Positions 35,302 through 43,707 of a stretch of 64,000 nucleotides of DNA are shown here, in pieces. The position numbers and the translations under genes were made by a program. The DNA is from Leisingera sp. ANG-Vp (GTDB lineage: Bacteria > Pseudomonadota > Alphaproteobacteria > Rhodobacterales > Rhodobacteraceae). Below the pieces are notes generated by a model. That model saw nothing but the letters and a program-made list of their open reading frames with translations. It searched no databases and had not been told where the DNA came from. The first letter of the stretch is position 1. Each line of letters begins with the position of its first letter. Where the stretch lies: positions 1 to 64,000 of the forward strand of contig NZ_JWLD01000063.1 in NCBI RefSeq assembly GCF_000813725.1, given 5' to 3'.

Positions 35302-35670
35302 TTGACTAAAGTTCTGTTGGTAGAAGACAACGAAATGAACCGCGATATGCTTTCGCGCAGATTGGCGCGCAAAGGGTTCCATGTCATTGCCGCGACGGAC
35401 GGGTTGGAAGGCGTCTCTATGGCAGGCAGCGAAACCCCGGACATCATTCTGATGGATATGAGCTTGCCGGAGATCGATGGCTGGGAGGCTACGCGGCGTA
35501 TTAAGGCAGAGCCCGGGACCGCTTCGATCCCAGTGATTGCCTTGACTGCGCATGCGATGGCCAGTGACCGGGAGAAGGCGCTGGAAGCAGGCTGTGATGA
35601 CTTCGACACCAAGCCTGTCGAGTTTAGCCGTTTGCTGGAGAAAATGGGAAAACTGCTATCTGAGTCCTGA
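35302..35670 (+). CDS. Single-domain CheY-like response regulator
   Basis: A 122-residue stand-alone receiver. The acidic pocket is Glu8-Asp9 (LLVEDNEMN), the phosphoryl acceptor Asp52 (ILMDMSLPEIDGW), the switch Thr82 and Lys104 (DTKPVE). It begins at TTG with AAGGGG upstream. The sequence (EDNEMNRDMLSRRL) resembles receivers that pair with hybrid kinases. It is convergent with the HisKA-REC-cyclase gene 11 bases away and probably belongs to that phosphorelay. Confidence 0.92.
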   Translation: MTKVLLVEDNEMNRDMLSRRLARKGFHVIAATDGLEGVSMAGSETPDIILMDMSLPEIDGWEATRRIKAEPGTASIPVIALTAHAMASDREKALEAGCDDFDTKPVEFSRLLEKMGKLLSES

Positions 35671-35681
35671 CCTGGAAACGC

Positions 35682-37295
35682 TTAGCCGGCAGCAGTTTTG
35701 CGTTGGGTGACATAGTAGGTTCTGACCTGGCCTTTGCCTTTCACCCTTGTGTCGATGGGGGCAGAAATTTCGAATTGGTGCTCGACGAGCATGGCGGTGG
35801 CCTCTGATATCTGTACCCCTCCCGGGGCACCGGTTGTTTCAAGGCGGCTGGCAAGATTTACGGTGTCCCCCCAGACGTCATACAGAAAACGGTGCGACCC
35901 GATTATCCCAGCGACCACCGGCCCGCTGTGCACCCCAATCCTTATCTGCATCGGATGATCCATTTCGAGGGTCAGTTCCTCGATCAGAGCAAGCATACGA
36001 AGCGCCATCTCGACGGTCACTTGGGCGTGGTCATCACGGCTGTCCGGTACTCCGGCGGCAACCATGTATGCGTCACCGATCGTCTTTATTTTTTCCACGC
36101 CGAGTTCTGCCGCGATCTCATCGAAACCTGAAAAAATCCGGTTGAGGTAGTAAACCACCTGTGCCGGGGGCAGTTTGGCAGACATCTCTGTGAAGCCGAC
36201 AATATCCGAGAACAGGACGCTGACATCGCTGTGGCGGTCGGCAATTGTAGTCTCGCCTCCGTTCAAACGGGTTACGATCTGCTGCGGCAGAATGCTGTGC
36301 AGAAGGTCTTTGTACTTTTGCTTTTCCAACTGCACCTGCGCCAGGTAATGGCGTTCGCGCTCCCGCCAGCGGTTTTTCTCCAGCGCTGCGCTGATCCTAG
36401 CTTGCAGCAGGATAGGATTGAAGGGTTTGGGCAGGTAATCGTCTGCACCAGCCTCGATGCAGCGTGCGACGCTTTCGATCTCATCCAGGGCAGAAATCAT
36501 GATGACGGGGATGTCGTGAAGGAGGATGTCCTCCTTCAAACGTGCTAAAACGTCAAAACCATTGATATCGGGCATCATGAGATCAAGCAGGATCAGGTCG
36601 AACGATTGGCGGGACAACACGTCCAAGGCGGAGAGCCCTCCGTCCGCGGTCCAGACTTGGTGCCCATCGCGTTTCAACCGGCGGGCCAGCAGTCTTCGAT
36701 TGGCTTCTACATCGTCGACGACAAGGATGTTTCCGGATAACGGATGGGAGTCGGAGAATTGGCCGTCCGGCCGCATGCTCTGCGCCAGGTTTGCAAACAT
36801 TGCTGCAGTGTGCTGCGGAGTTTCGAAAACCTTGAGATCATTGTCTGCCGGTGCGTCGGTCAAAGCCGCAAGCTTGTCGATGTGTTGCAGAAGGGTGCCG
36901 GTATGTTCCAGAATCCCAAGCAAATCCGCCTCCAGACTGCCCGCATTCAGATCATCCAAGTCCTCCAGCAGCATCTCGCTGTAGCCTTTGATCGCATTCA
37001 TTGGCGTACGCAGATCGTGCCGCAGCCGCCGCACGCCTTCGTCACCGCTGGTTGTCAGCTTCAGGGCCATATCCGGGTGCAAAAGCTGATCGACCAACGC
37101 GCTCAATTCGGATGCGGCCTGGCAAATGCGATCCAGATCCGAAGCTGCTTCATACAGTGCCGTTTCCCCGACTTCGCCCCGAAGCAACTCGCAAAAGTCC
37201 ACGATGGCACTGACCGGAGAAATCAGGTCTTGGCGCAGATTTGCCAGCCACACGGCCTTTGCACGTTGTGATTCATTGTCTGCGCCGTCATCCAC
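35682..37295 (-). CDS. HisKA-like/HisKA-REC-adenylate cyclase signalling protein
   Basis: A 537-residue soluble protein. Residues 10-75 look like a dimerisation/phosphoacceptor domain whose His is replaced (LRQDLISPVSAI, Gln22). Residues 85-150 are a second one with His93 (LRHDLRTPMNAI). There is no kinase ATPase domain. A receiver follows (about 188-305, Asp238 in LLLDLMMPDI) and then a class III cyclase (about 350-530) with metal Asp364 and Asp408, adenine-selective Lys404 and Asp473, and catalytic Asn480 and Arg484. It is encoded three bases after a hybrid kinase, which likely phosphorylates it to set cAMP output. Confidence 0.9.
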   Translation of the reverse strand: MDDGADNESQRAKAVWLANLRQDLISPVSAIVDFCELLRGEVGETALYEAASDLDRICQAASELSALVDQLLHPDMALKLTTSGDEGVRRLRHDLRTPMNAIKGYSEMLLEDLDDLNAGSLEADLLGILEHTGTLLQHIDKLAALTDAPADNDLKVFETPQHTAAMFANLAQSMRPDGQFSDSHPLSGNILVVDDVEANRRLLARRLKRDGHQVWTADGGLSALDVLSRQSFDLILLDLMMPDINGFDVLARLKEDILLHDIPVIMISALDEIESVARCIEAGADDYLPKPFNPILLQARISAALEKNRWRERERHYLAQVQLEKQKYKDLLHSILPQQIVTRLNGGETTIADRHSDVSVLFSDIVGFTEMSAKLPPAQVVYYLNRIFSGFDEIAAELGVEKIKTIGDAYMVAAGVPDSRDDHAQVTVEMALRMLALIEELTLEMDHPMQIRIGVHSGPVVAGIIGSHRFLYDVWGDTVNLASRLETTGAPGGVQISEATAMLVEHQFEISAPIDTRVKGKGQVRTYYVTQRKTAAG

Positions 37296-37298
37296 AGC

Positions 37299-40200
37299 TT
37301 ACGTCTCCAATGCAGACGCAGGCCGGGACGCGGTCAGGACTTCGTTCAATTGCTTGAGGATCGTTTCGATTTCATCCCCGTCCTTGCTGATCAGCGTCTC
37401 GGCCAAGCCATTCAATCGCGTGCGGTCATCGTTTGACAGTGTTTTCGCGGTTACTACGATGACAGCTATGTCCTTCCAGTCCGGATTCTTCCTCATCCCG
37501 GCCAGAAACTCAAAACCGTCCATCTCAGGCATCATGAGATCCAGCAGAATGACATCCGGCACAGATTTAGAAAGGTGCTGGAGCGCGTCCAGTCCGTTGA
37601 CGGCCTGTTCAATCTGCCAGCCTTCTTTGCGAAGCACACGGCAGATCATTTCGCGGGTTGCGGCCTCGTCCTCTACGACCAGGGCCTTAGGGGTCGGCAA
37701 GGCCGGGCAATGCTCCTTCAGCGCGTTCAGGAGCTCGGCCGTGTCGATGGGTTTTCCCAGGTATTCGCTGGCGCCCAGCGACAGGCCCCGGGTGCGGTCT
37801 TCTGCGAATGTCAGCATGATTACCGGCGTGTCGGCCAGGTCCGGGTCTTCTTTCAACTTGGACAGCACAGCCCAGCCATCAATTTCTGGCATGAAAACAT
37901 CCAGCGTGATGGCGTCAGGCTTGGTTCTTCGGGCCAGCTCCAATGCTTCTTCCCCCTTGGTCGAAGAAAGAATCCGGTAACCCTCTTTGCGCAGCCGCCG
38001 TCCCAAAAGGTCATGCACCGTTGGGTCGTCATCGATCAGCAGTACAAGCGGCGCGTTTGGATCACTTTGCAGATTTCCCTCAGAATTCTCCACGTTCCGC
38101 TGCAGGTCATTTGACGGGTCGCGACAAACCGCCGGAAGACGAATGGTGAAGGTCGACCCTTCGCCAGGTGTACTGGAACAGCGAATGCCGCCGCCCAGCT
38201 GCTCACAGAACACTTTGGTGATTGAGAGCCCCAGGCCGGTCCCGCCATAATTACGTGTGGTGGAGGAGTCCGCCTGAGTGAATGCGTCAAAAACCTTGGC
38301 GACCTGTTCAGGCGTCATGCCGATGCCTTGATCGGCGACTGAAAACTCCAGATGATCCGGGTCATTCGACCGTAGAACTGACAGTGTGATTGAAGCGTCT
38401 TCGGTGAATTTGCAGGCATTGGATAACAGGTTGAGCAATGCCTGGCGCACTTTGGTCAGATCGCAGACCATTTCGCCAATGTCCGCCGGGCACAGAACCT
38501 CGAGCGTATTGCCGTTCTTCTCGGCCAGTGGCTGTACCGTGGCACAGGCGTCTTCGATCATCCGGTAAACGTCAAAGGACTCCAGGGTGAACTCCATTTT
38601 ACCGGCTTCGATTTTGGAGAGGTCCAGAATGTCGTTTATCAGTGCAAGCAAGTGCTTCCCGGCAGATTGAATCTTCCGCAGATCGCTCAGATTTGCTTCA
38701 TCGTTCTGGTCGATGGCTTCTTCCAGCATCAGCTCGCTGTATCCGATAATCGCATTCAACGGGGTGCGAAGCTCGTGACTCATATTGGCGAGGAAGGTGC
38801 TTTTGGTTTTGTTGGCAGCTTCAGCGATCTCCTTTGCAACACGCAACTCGCTTTCCACCTGTTTTTGGGTGGTAATATCCCGGCCGTAGATATTTGCATA
38901 ACCGCCTTCCGGAACCGGCCACAGCAAAAGGGCATAAATCAGGCCGCCGGCCTCATACTCGAAGTCTTGCCTTTGATCCTCTTGCAAACCTTTGGCAACG
39001 CGTTTGCACCAGCCGCTTCCTACTTGACCGCCGACTTTCAGCTGCAGAGCTTCGATTAATGGAGTGCTGGCCTTATTGGCGAAAATCAGTTTGCCCTGAT
39101 CCGTGATGCGCAAGACCGGATTGGGGTTTTCTTCCGGAATACGTGCCAGCTCACGCATCCGCTTCTCTGCCTGCTTCAGTTGCGTGACATCCCGCCCGTA
39201 TAAATTGACGTGCTTGGCGTCCGGCACCGGCCAGAGCAGCAAGGCGTAGACCATACCGCCCGCGTGACACTCGAAATCCAGCCGTTTCTTTTCCTGCAGC
39301 CCTTTCTTGACACGAGCCAGCCATTCCCCGGTGACGCCCTTGCCAACCTTGAACCCCAATGCGTCGAGCATTGGATCGCTGGCTTTGTTCGCAAAAAGCA
39401 GCTTGCCGTCGCAGCCGATACACATCACCGGGTTCGGGTTTTCTTCCGGGATCTGGGCAAGCTCGGCATTGCGTGCTTCAACCTTTTTCAGGTCAGTGAC
39501 ATCGCTGTAGACCGCGACAGTTCCGCTGTCGCGGGTCTTGCGCTCGCTGATCTTGATCCACCCGCCAGATGCCCGGCTTTGCATCTGAGTGCCTTCCGGA
39601 TTGCCATGGCGTTTCAGCCGTTGCGCCAGCCATTCTTCCTCACGCCCGATTGCATCTGAAATCACATTGAGCGACAGCGCCTTTCGAACAACCTGCTCGA
39701 ATGTCATTCCCGGTTTGACGAGGTCTTCATGGCCCGGGTACAGCATTTTTCGATATGTTTCGTTTGCCAAAACCAAACGATCATCGGAATCGTATAAAGC
39801 AAAGCCCTCCGGGATTGTGTTTATTGCATCAACGATCCGGTCCAGCGCCCGTTCCGGCGGTGCATGCTGCATCTGCATTTCACGTACGGCGACAGCACAA
39901 TAGCCCATTGCGTGTTGCGCGAAGTCTATGTCGTTCTGAGTGAAACCCGCAGTGTGGCTGGTACGGAAGCTAACAGCGCCCAATACCTGTCCGAGGGCTT
40001 TTATGGGCAGCGCAAACGATGCGGCTGGAGAACAGGTTTCACCGGTAACTTCATCAATCGGCGCGTCAGGAAACAGCCTCGGGTTTCCGCTCTGCAAGAC
40101 CTCGCCAACATGGCCGTGCGGCATCTGGCTTTGTGCATCACTCCAAACAATCCGGTCGTTGCGCCCGTCCGAAACGATGCCTTCTCGGTAGAAGCTCCCG

Positions 40201-40382
40201 TCCGGGCTGAGCAGTGCCAAAGTGCATTCATCGAACTTCAGCACAGCCTTTATTCTTTTCATGATTTCGAAAAGCAGGCTGTCCCAGTCCGTGGCATCAG
40301 CCGTTAATGAGGCCATCTCATCAAGCAGGGTCCATTTAACACTATCCGGGTTTGACCCGCTTTGACTGCCGGATTGGTTCAT
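37299..40382 (-). CDS. GAF/PAS hybrid histidine kinase with two C-terminal receivers
   Basis: A 1027-residue soluble kinase. Approximate order: GAF (15-170), PAS (180-300), two near-duplicate PAS domains (310-405 and 412-520), HisKA with NMSHELRTPLNAI (about 540-610), HATPase with NLLSNACKF and GGTGLGLSI (about 650-765), then receivers with Asp in ITLDVFMPEIDGW (795-905) and ILLDLMMPEMDGF (913-1020). The two middle PAS domains share long stretches such as IPEENPNPV and YALLLWPVP. It senses a cytoplasmic signal and is encoded directly before the HisKA-REC-cyclase gene, its likely partner. Confidence 0.93.
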   Translation of the reverse strand: MNQSGSQSGSNPDSVKWTLLDEMASLTADATDWDSLLFEIMKRIKAVLKFDECTLALLSPDGSFYREGIVSDGRNDRIVWSDAQSQMPHGHVGEVLQSGNPRLFPDAPIDEVTGETCSPAASFALPIKALGQVLGAVSFRTSHTAGFTQNDIDFAQHAMGYCAVAVREMQMQHAPPERALDRIVDAINTIPEGFALYDSDDRLVLANETYRKMLYPGHEDLVKPGMTFEQVVRKALSLNVISDAIGREEEWLAQRLKRHGNPEGTQMQSRASGGWIKISERKTRDSGTVAVYSDVTDLKKVEARNAELAQIPEENPNPVMCIGCDGKLLFANKASDPMLDALGFKVGKGVTGEWLARVKKGLQEKKRLDFECHAGGMVYALLLWPVPDAKHVNLYGRDVTQLKQAEKRMRELARIPEENPNPVLRITDQGKLIFANKASTPLIEALQLKVGGQVGSGWCKRVAKGLQEDQRQDFEYEAGGLIYALLLWPVPEGGYANIYGRDITTQKQVESELRVAKEIAEAANKTKSTFLANMSHELRTPLNAIIGYSELMLEEAIDQNDEANLSDLRKIQSAGKHLLALINDILDLSKIEAGKMEFTLESFDVYRMIEDACATVQPLAEKNGNTLEVLCPADIGEMVCDLTKVRQALLNLLSNACKFTEDASITLSVLRSNDPDHLEFSVADQGIGMTPEQVAKVFDAFTQADSSTTRNYGGTGLGLSITKVFCEQLGGGIRCSSTPGEGSTFTIRLPAVCRDPSNDLQRNVENSEGNLQSDPNAPLVLLIDDDPTVHDLLGRRLRKEGYRILSSTKGEEALELARRTKPDAITLDVFMPEIDGWAVLSKLKEDPDLADTPVIMLTFAEDRTRGLSLGASEYLGKPIDTAELLNALKEHCPALPTPKALVVEDEAATREMICRVLRKEGWQIEQAVNGLDALQHLSKSVPDVILLDLMMPEMDGFEFLAGMRKNPDWKDIAVIVVTAKTLSNDDRTRLNGLAETLISKDGDEIETILKQLNEVLTASRPASALET

Positions 40383-40644
40383 TTATGCGCTCTCCAGTTT
40401 GTGAGATCAGCACATCAGCGAAACACCGTTGAAAGGTGTCCTGACCTTTAAGCAGTTGAAAGGAAATGCAGGAGCAAAACAAGGTTGTTTCAGCCCGTCT
40501 GCCTGTAGCAATGGATTGATGCCGACGCTGCCCCGCTGCCCCGAACACCCGGCTCTTGCGCAGGCCAAGGGTTCAAACTGGCGCCAGGCTGAGGACAGCG
40601 GGTCCCGAGCCTAAGGGCAGCACACAGCCAAAAGTTCTGCCATG

Positions 40645-41166
40645 CTATTCACGGAGCCGCAGTTCCGAAATGCCAAGGGTTGCCAGCAATGCAGCGTATC
40701 TTTCAGCAACAGAATTGCCGCTGCTCAGGCTTGTGCCGGAGAACGGAAACCAAGGACCTGCCATCCTTTCGGTTGTAGACCACAGCTCGCCGGCCCCGTC
40801 CCGGCGGTAGAAGGAGCAGCTGCGGGCGCGGCGGGTCTCAACTCCGAAATCCTGGCGCCAGGCCCAGGTGCCTTCGTAGCACATGCGGCTTTGCGTGGTG
40901 ACATGCCAGTGGCCGCGGCCAACGCTTTGGTCCGCTTCATTTACCGCCCAAAAGGTGCCGTCCGGGGCCCAATAGGCATAAGAGCCGCCGCCCCAGTTCT
41001 CGGTCCGCCCTGCAAACATCCGGTACAGATCCGCCGGGTGCGGCGTCGTCGCATCTTTGGGGACGTGTGAGCCGAAAAGGGTATCTGCCTTGGCCGGATC
41101 CGTGCCAGCAGGAAGAAAAAACACAGCTGCTGCCAGCACAGGTGCTATACCAAACCGAAACCTCAT
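40645..41166 (-). CDS. Secreted DUF995-like protein
   Basis: A 173-residue protein with a signal peptide (FGIAPVLAAAVFFLPAG). The body has NWGGGSYAYWAPDGTFWAV and two Cys (SRMCYEG and RSCSFYRR) about 23 residues apart, a pattern that recalls DUF995 proteins of alphaproteobacteria. Function is unknown. It starts a group of secreted or envelope proteins encoded beside the polysaccharide operon. A GTG three codons upstream is an alternative start. Confidence 0.65.
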   Translation of the reverse strand: MRFRFGIAPVLAAAVFFLPAGTDPAKADTLFGSHVPKDATTPHPADLYRMFAGRTENWGGGSYAYWAPDGTFWAVNEADQSVGRGHWHVTTQSRMCYEGTWAWRQDFGVETRRARSCSFYRRDGAGELWSTTERMAGPWFPFSGTSLSSGNSVAERYAALLATLGISELRLRE

Positions 41167-41323
41167 ATCCTTCACCTCGCCTCTGTTTACTCCGGTTTGA
41201 AATAGGGCGAAGTCTTCGTGGTTCCACGATTTTTTCCTCCTCAGCCTGGCGGGCTTCGGAACGGGGGAATTGCAGGCCGCTTCTGACGGTTTCCAGCTTG
41301 CCAGTCAGTGGGAGCGCGGCAGC

Positions 41324-42169
41324 CTACCGGTCGAGATCCGCAGAGCGATAGGATGCAGCTTCTGCTACTGCGCGGCTGAAAGCTGTGCCTGCGGGCGTCT
41401 GCTTCAGCCGGTCCGTAACCAGGTTGATCCGCGGTGCGCGGCCATTCCAGGGGTAGGGGTTTGCGGAAAACCAGGCATAGCGTTCGACAAATGGAAGCTG
41501 CTCCAGCATCGGGATGGCTGATTTGATGAAACGGGCATTGTCCCGGTGAGTGGCACGTCCAGGGCGGCCCCAGTCAATATACGCGAACTCGGTTACCCAG
41601 ATGGGGCGCTGATACTCACGATGCACCGCGATCAGCCAGTCTCGGAACGCCGCTGTATCCCCGTCAGTTGTATAATAATGCACCGCCATGAAATCGACGC
41701 GCAGGCCGCGCCGCTCTGCTTCGGTCATGAACCGGCGCTGCCAGGAGCCGGCGCCCAAAGTGTTTTCCCGCGTGACTGCCGGGCTGCCCAAGCGAAGCCC
41801 GCGTGCCTCAAGCTTGGGCCACAGGGCAATGGCCTCTGCCACGCTCATGCCGGCCTGGTGGCTGCCGCCGGCACCGTCAGGCTCATTGAAGCCAAGCAGG
41901 GCACGCACTGGGCGGCTGGAGACAATCGGGTCATCGACATTGCGGGCGCTGTGGATCATCGGGACAAATTCCACCGAACGGCGCAGCTGTCCCTTGTGCT
42001 CGATCTGGTCGGTTCGCCAGTCGTAGTACCAGCCCAGCCCGGGCAGATCTTCGATCCAGCCAAGCATCGTGTAGCTGGGGTTTTCCCAAGCGCCGACACC
42101 AGCGCGCTGGGCCTGTCCCATTTGCGCAAATACCATCAGGGCGCAAAGCGCCAATACCAGCCGGGCCAT
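41324..42169 (-). CDS. Secreted glycoside hydrolase, GH128/Asl1-like
   Basis: A 281-residue protein with signal peptide MARLVLALCALMVFAQMGQA. The (beta/alpha)8 core shows LLGFNEPDGAGGSHQ (acid/base Glu) and PIWVTEFAYIDWG (nucleophile Glu), as in glycosyl hydrolase catalytic-core proteins of the GH128 type, which cut beta-1,3-glucan. Both catalytic Glu residues are present. It may trim the glucan-like polymer presumably made by the nearby GT2 operon, but substrate is an inference. Confidence 0.78.
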   Translation of the reverse strand: MARLVLALCALMVFAQMGQAQRAGVGAWENPSYTMLGWIEDLPGLGWYYDWRTDQIEHKGQLRRSVEFVPMIHSARNVDDPIVSSRPVRALLGFNEPDGAGGSHQAGMSVAEAIALWPKLEARGLRLGSPAVTRENTLGAGSWQRRFMTEAERRGLRVDFMAVHYYTTDGDTAAFRDWLIAVHREYQRPIWVTEFAYIDWGRPGRATHRDNARFIKSAIPMLEQLPFVERYAWFSANPYPWNGRAPRINLVTDRLKQTPAGTAFSRAVAEAASYRSADLDR

Positions 42170-42232
42170 GTCTGCTCTGCCTCAGTCCGCCAGAGACACC
42201 TGCGGCCTGTACGGCAGCAGGCGCCGTGTGTT

Positions 42233-42484
42233 TCAGTTCTTGTAGCAGCGCGAGCGCTTGCCAAAACCTGCGGGCGAGCAGATATAGCTGCCGCTGCCAA
42301 CGGCAGCGGCGCGGCCCAGCCTGACCGGGCGGCGGGTTTCCGCGCCGCGCAAAAGGTTCAGTTTTCCGGAGGTTTGCGCCACGGCGGTTGCCGAAGGGGA
42401 CGCACTGGCCTCAGCGGCAAACAATCCAATTGCCGCAAATGCCAGAGCCGGCACGCAAACTGCGCGTGCAAATTGACACAACAT
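42233..42484 (-). CDS. Small secreted protein
   Basis: An 83-residue protein with a signal peptide (CVPALAFAAIGLFAAEASA) and a C-terminal Gly/Cys/Lys-rich tail (YICSPAGFGKRSRCYKN). I do not recognise a family. It lies 63 bases upstream of the GH128-like gene on the same strand and could be cotranscribed with it. Confidence 0.6.
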   Translation of the reverse strand: MLCQFARAVCVPALAFAAIGLFAAEASASPSATAVAQTSGKLNLLRGAETRRPVRLGRAAAVGSGSYICSPAGFGKRSRCYKN

Positions 42485-42652
42485 TCACTGTCTCCTGCCT
42501 GTATATCCAGCATGATCCGGCGGCAGTTGTCTCACTCCGTTCCGGTATCATGATGCCGGTATTTAGCAAGATCCGCCGCCACATTCCAAGATTTTGCGCA
42601 GAAAGATGTTGAGATTTGGAAAACTGCGGCGGATTGGCCAGTGCCCGCCGCG

Positions 42653-42677
42653 AAAAAGCCGCCTCCCTGCGGGAGGC
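42653..42677 (-). terminator. Intrinsic terminator of the polysaccharide operon
   Basis: On the minus strand GCCTCCC/GGGAGGC (42677-42671 with 42667-42661) with a 3-base loop is followed by GGCTTTTTCG. It lies about 100 bases after the stop of the GH26-like gene. Confidence 0.7.
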
Positions 42678-42777
42678 AGCTTGGCTTTAAGGTGTTGAGA
42701 ACAAACGGCCGCAGGGCAGCGGATTCCGGCTGCCGCGACCAGCGGCCCAGGCGGCGGAATTCCGCCGTTCTGCCGGT

Positions 42778-43707
42778 TCAGCGATTCAGTTCGGCGGCTT
42801 GCGATCCAAGAGCATTGTTGGGGAAACGCCAGTCCGGAAGCCCGTAGCCGTCCGGCCAGGGGTGAACTTCCTGCTGATTGAAATAGACCACCGCCTGAAG
42901 TTCCGGAAAGTCTTCAAGATCCTGACGGACATCCTGGTTCCAGCGTTCGACATATTCATCAGTGCCGACATAACCGAGTTCAGCCACCACAATCGGCCGC
43001 TCGAACTGCAGGGCCCGCTGGTAGCGCGGAGTGAGTATGTCGCGGAAAGTCTGCTCTTGCCCGAGCACCTCCCGCTCCCATTGCTGCAGGCCGAAGACCG
43101 ACAGGCCGATCACGTCGGCATAGTCATCCCCGGGGTAATAATCGGCTAAGTCTTCATGGCCCAGCGGCGACCACATGTAGTCGAAGTCATCTGACACCTG
43201 GCGGCAGACATCGACCACGCGCCGGTAGGCCTTGATATAGGTGTCGGGGTTCCAGTTGGCCCAGATGAACTGGCCGCTTTCGTCCTCCATCTCCTGCGCC
43301 CAGCGAATGGTGACCGGGCTTTGGAACTGGCCGAGCGCTGAGCAGATGGCCCGCATATTGCCGTCATACTGGCCATTTGCGATCCCCTCGATCAGGTGAG
43401 CGGGAGTGTTGCGTTCATCCCGGGTCCAGGTCCAGGGCTCGATGGTGACCAGGATCGCCCGATTTCTTTCCGCAGCATAAGTGTCGGCGTCCTGCAGCGA
43501 AGGCAGATAGACATCCTCCCAGGGCAGAAACAGGTGTTCGATCTGGACATCCGGATCTTCGGAAAACCGGCCGTCCGGATCGTAAACACCAAACGGCAAT
43601 TCACCCGGCGGGGCGGCGGAGACCATGGAAAAAGTCCCGGCTACAACCATGGCCAGCGCTGCTGTGGATAATGTTTTGTGCAAGCTAATTCCGTGCTGCC
43701 GTGTCAT
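42778..43707 (-). CDS. Secreted glycoside hydrolase, GH26-like
   Basis: A 309-residue protein with a signal peptide (TLSTAALAMVVAGTFSMVSA). The core resembles GH26 (beta-mannanase/beta-1,3-xylanase type): acid/base Glu in IRWAQEMEDESG and nucleophile Glu in IVVAELGYVG. Its start overlaps the GT2 synthase stop by four bases (ATGA). Synthase operons often include such a hydrolase for polymer trimming or release. Actual substrate is unknown. Confidence 0.8.
   Translation of the reverse strand: MTRQHGISLHKTLSTAALAMVVAGTFSMVSAAPPGELPFGVYDPDGRFSEDPDVQIEHLFLPWEDVYLPSLQDADTYAAERNRAILVTIEPWTWTRDERNTPAHLIEGIANGQYDGNMRAICSALGQFQSPVTIRWAQEMEDESGQFIWANWNPDTYIKAYRRVVDVCRQVSDDFDYMWSPLGHEDLADYYPGDDYADVIGLSVFGLQQWEREVLGQEQTFRDILTPRYQRALQFERPIVVAELGYVGTDEYVERWNQDVRQDLEDFPELQAVVYFNQQEVHPWPDGYGLPDWRFPNNALGSQAAELNR

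Noticed and set aside
40999-41009. 11-base match (CTCGGTCCGCC) to the 3' end of tRNA-Arg, as a possible att site
   Set aside because: It is short and inside a coding region; no integrase was seen, so chance is the simpler explanation.
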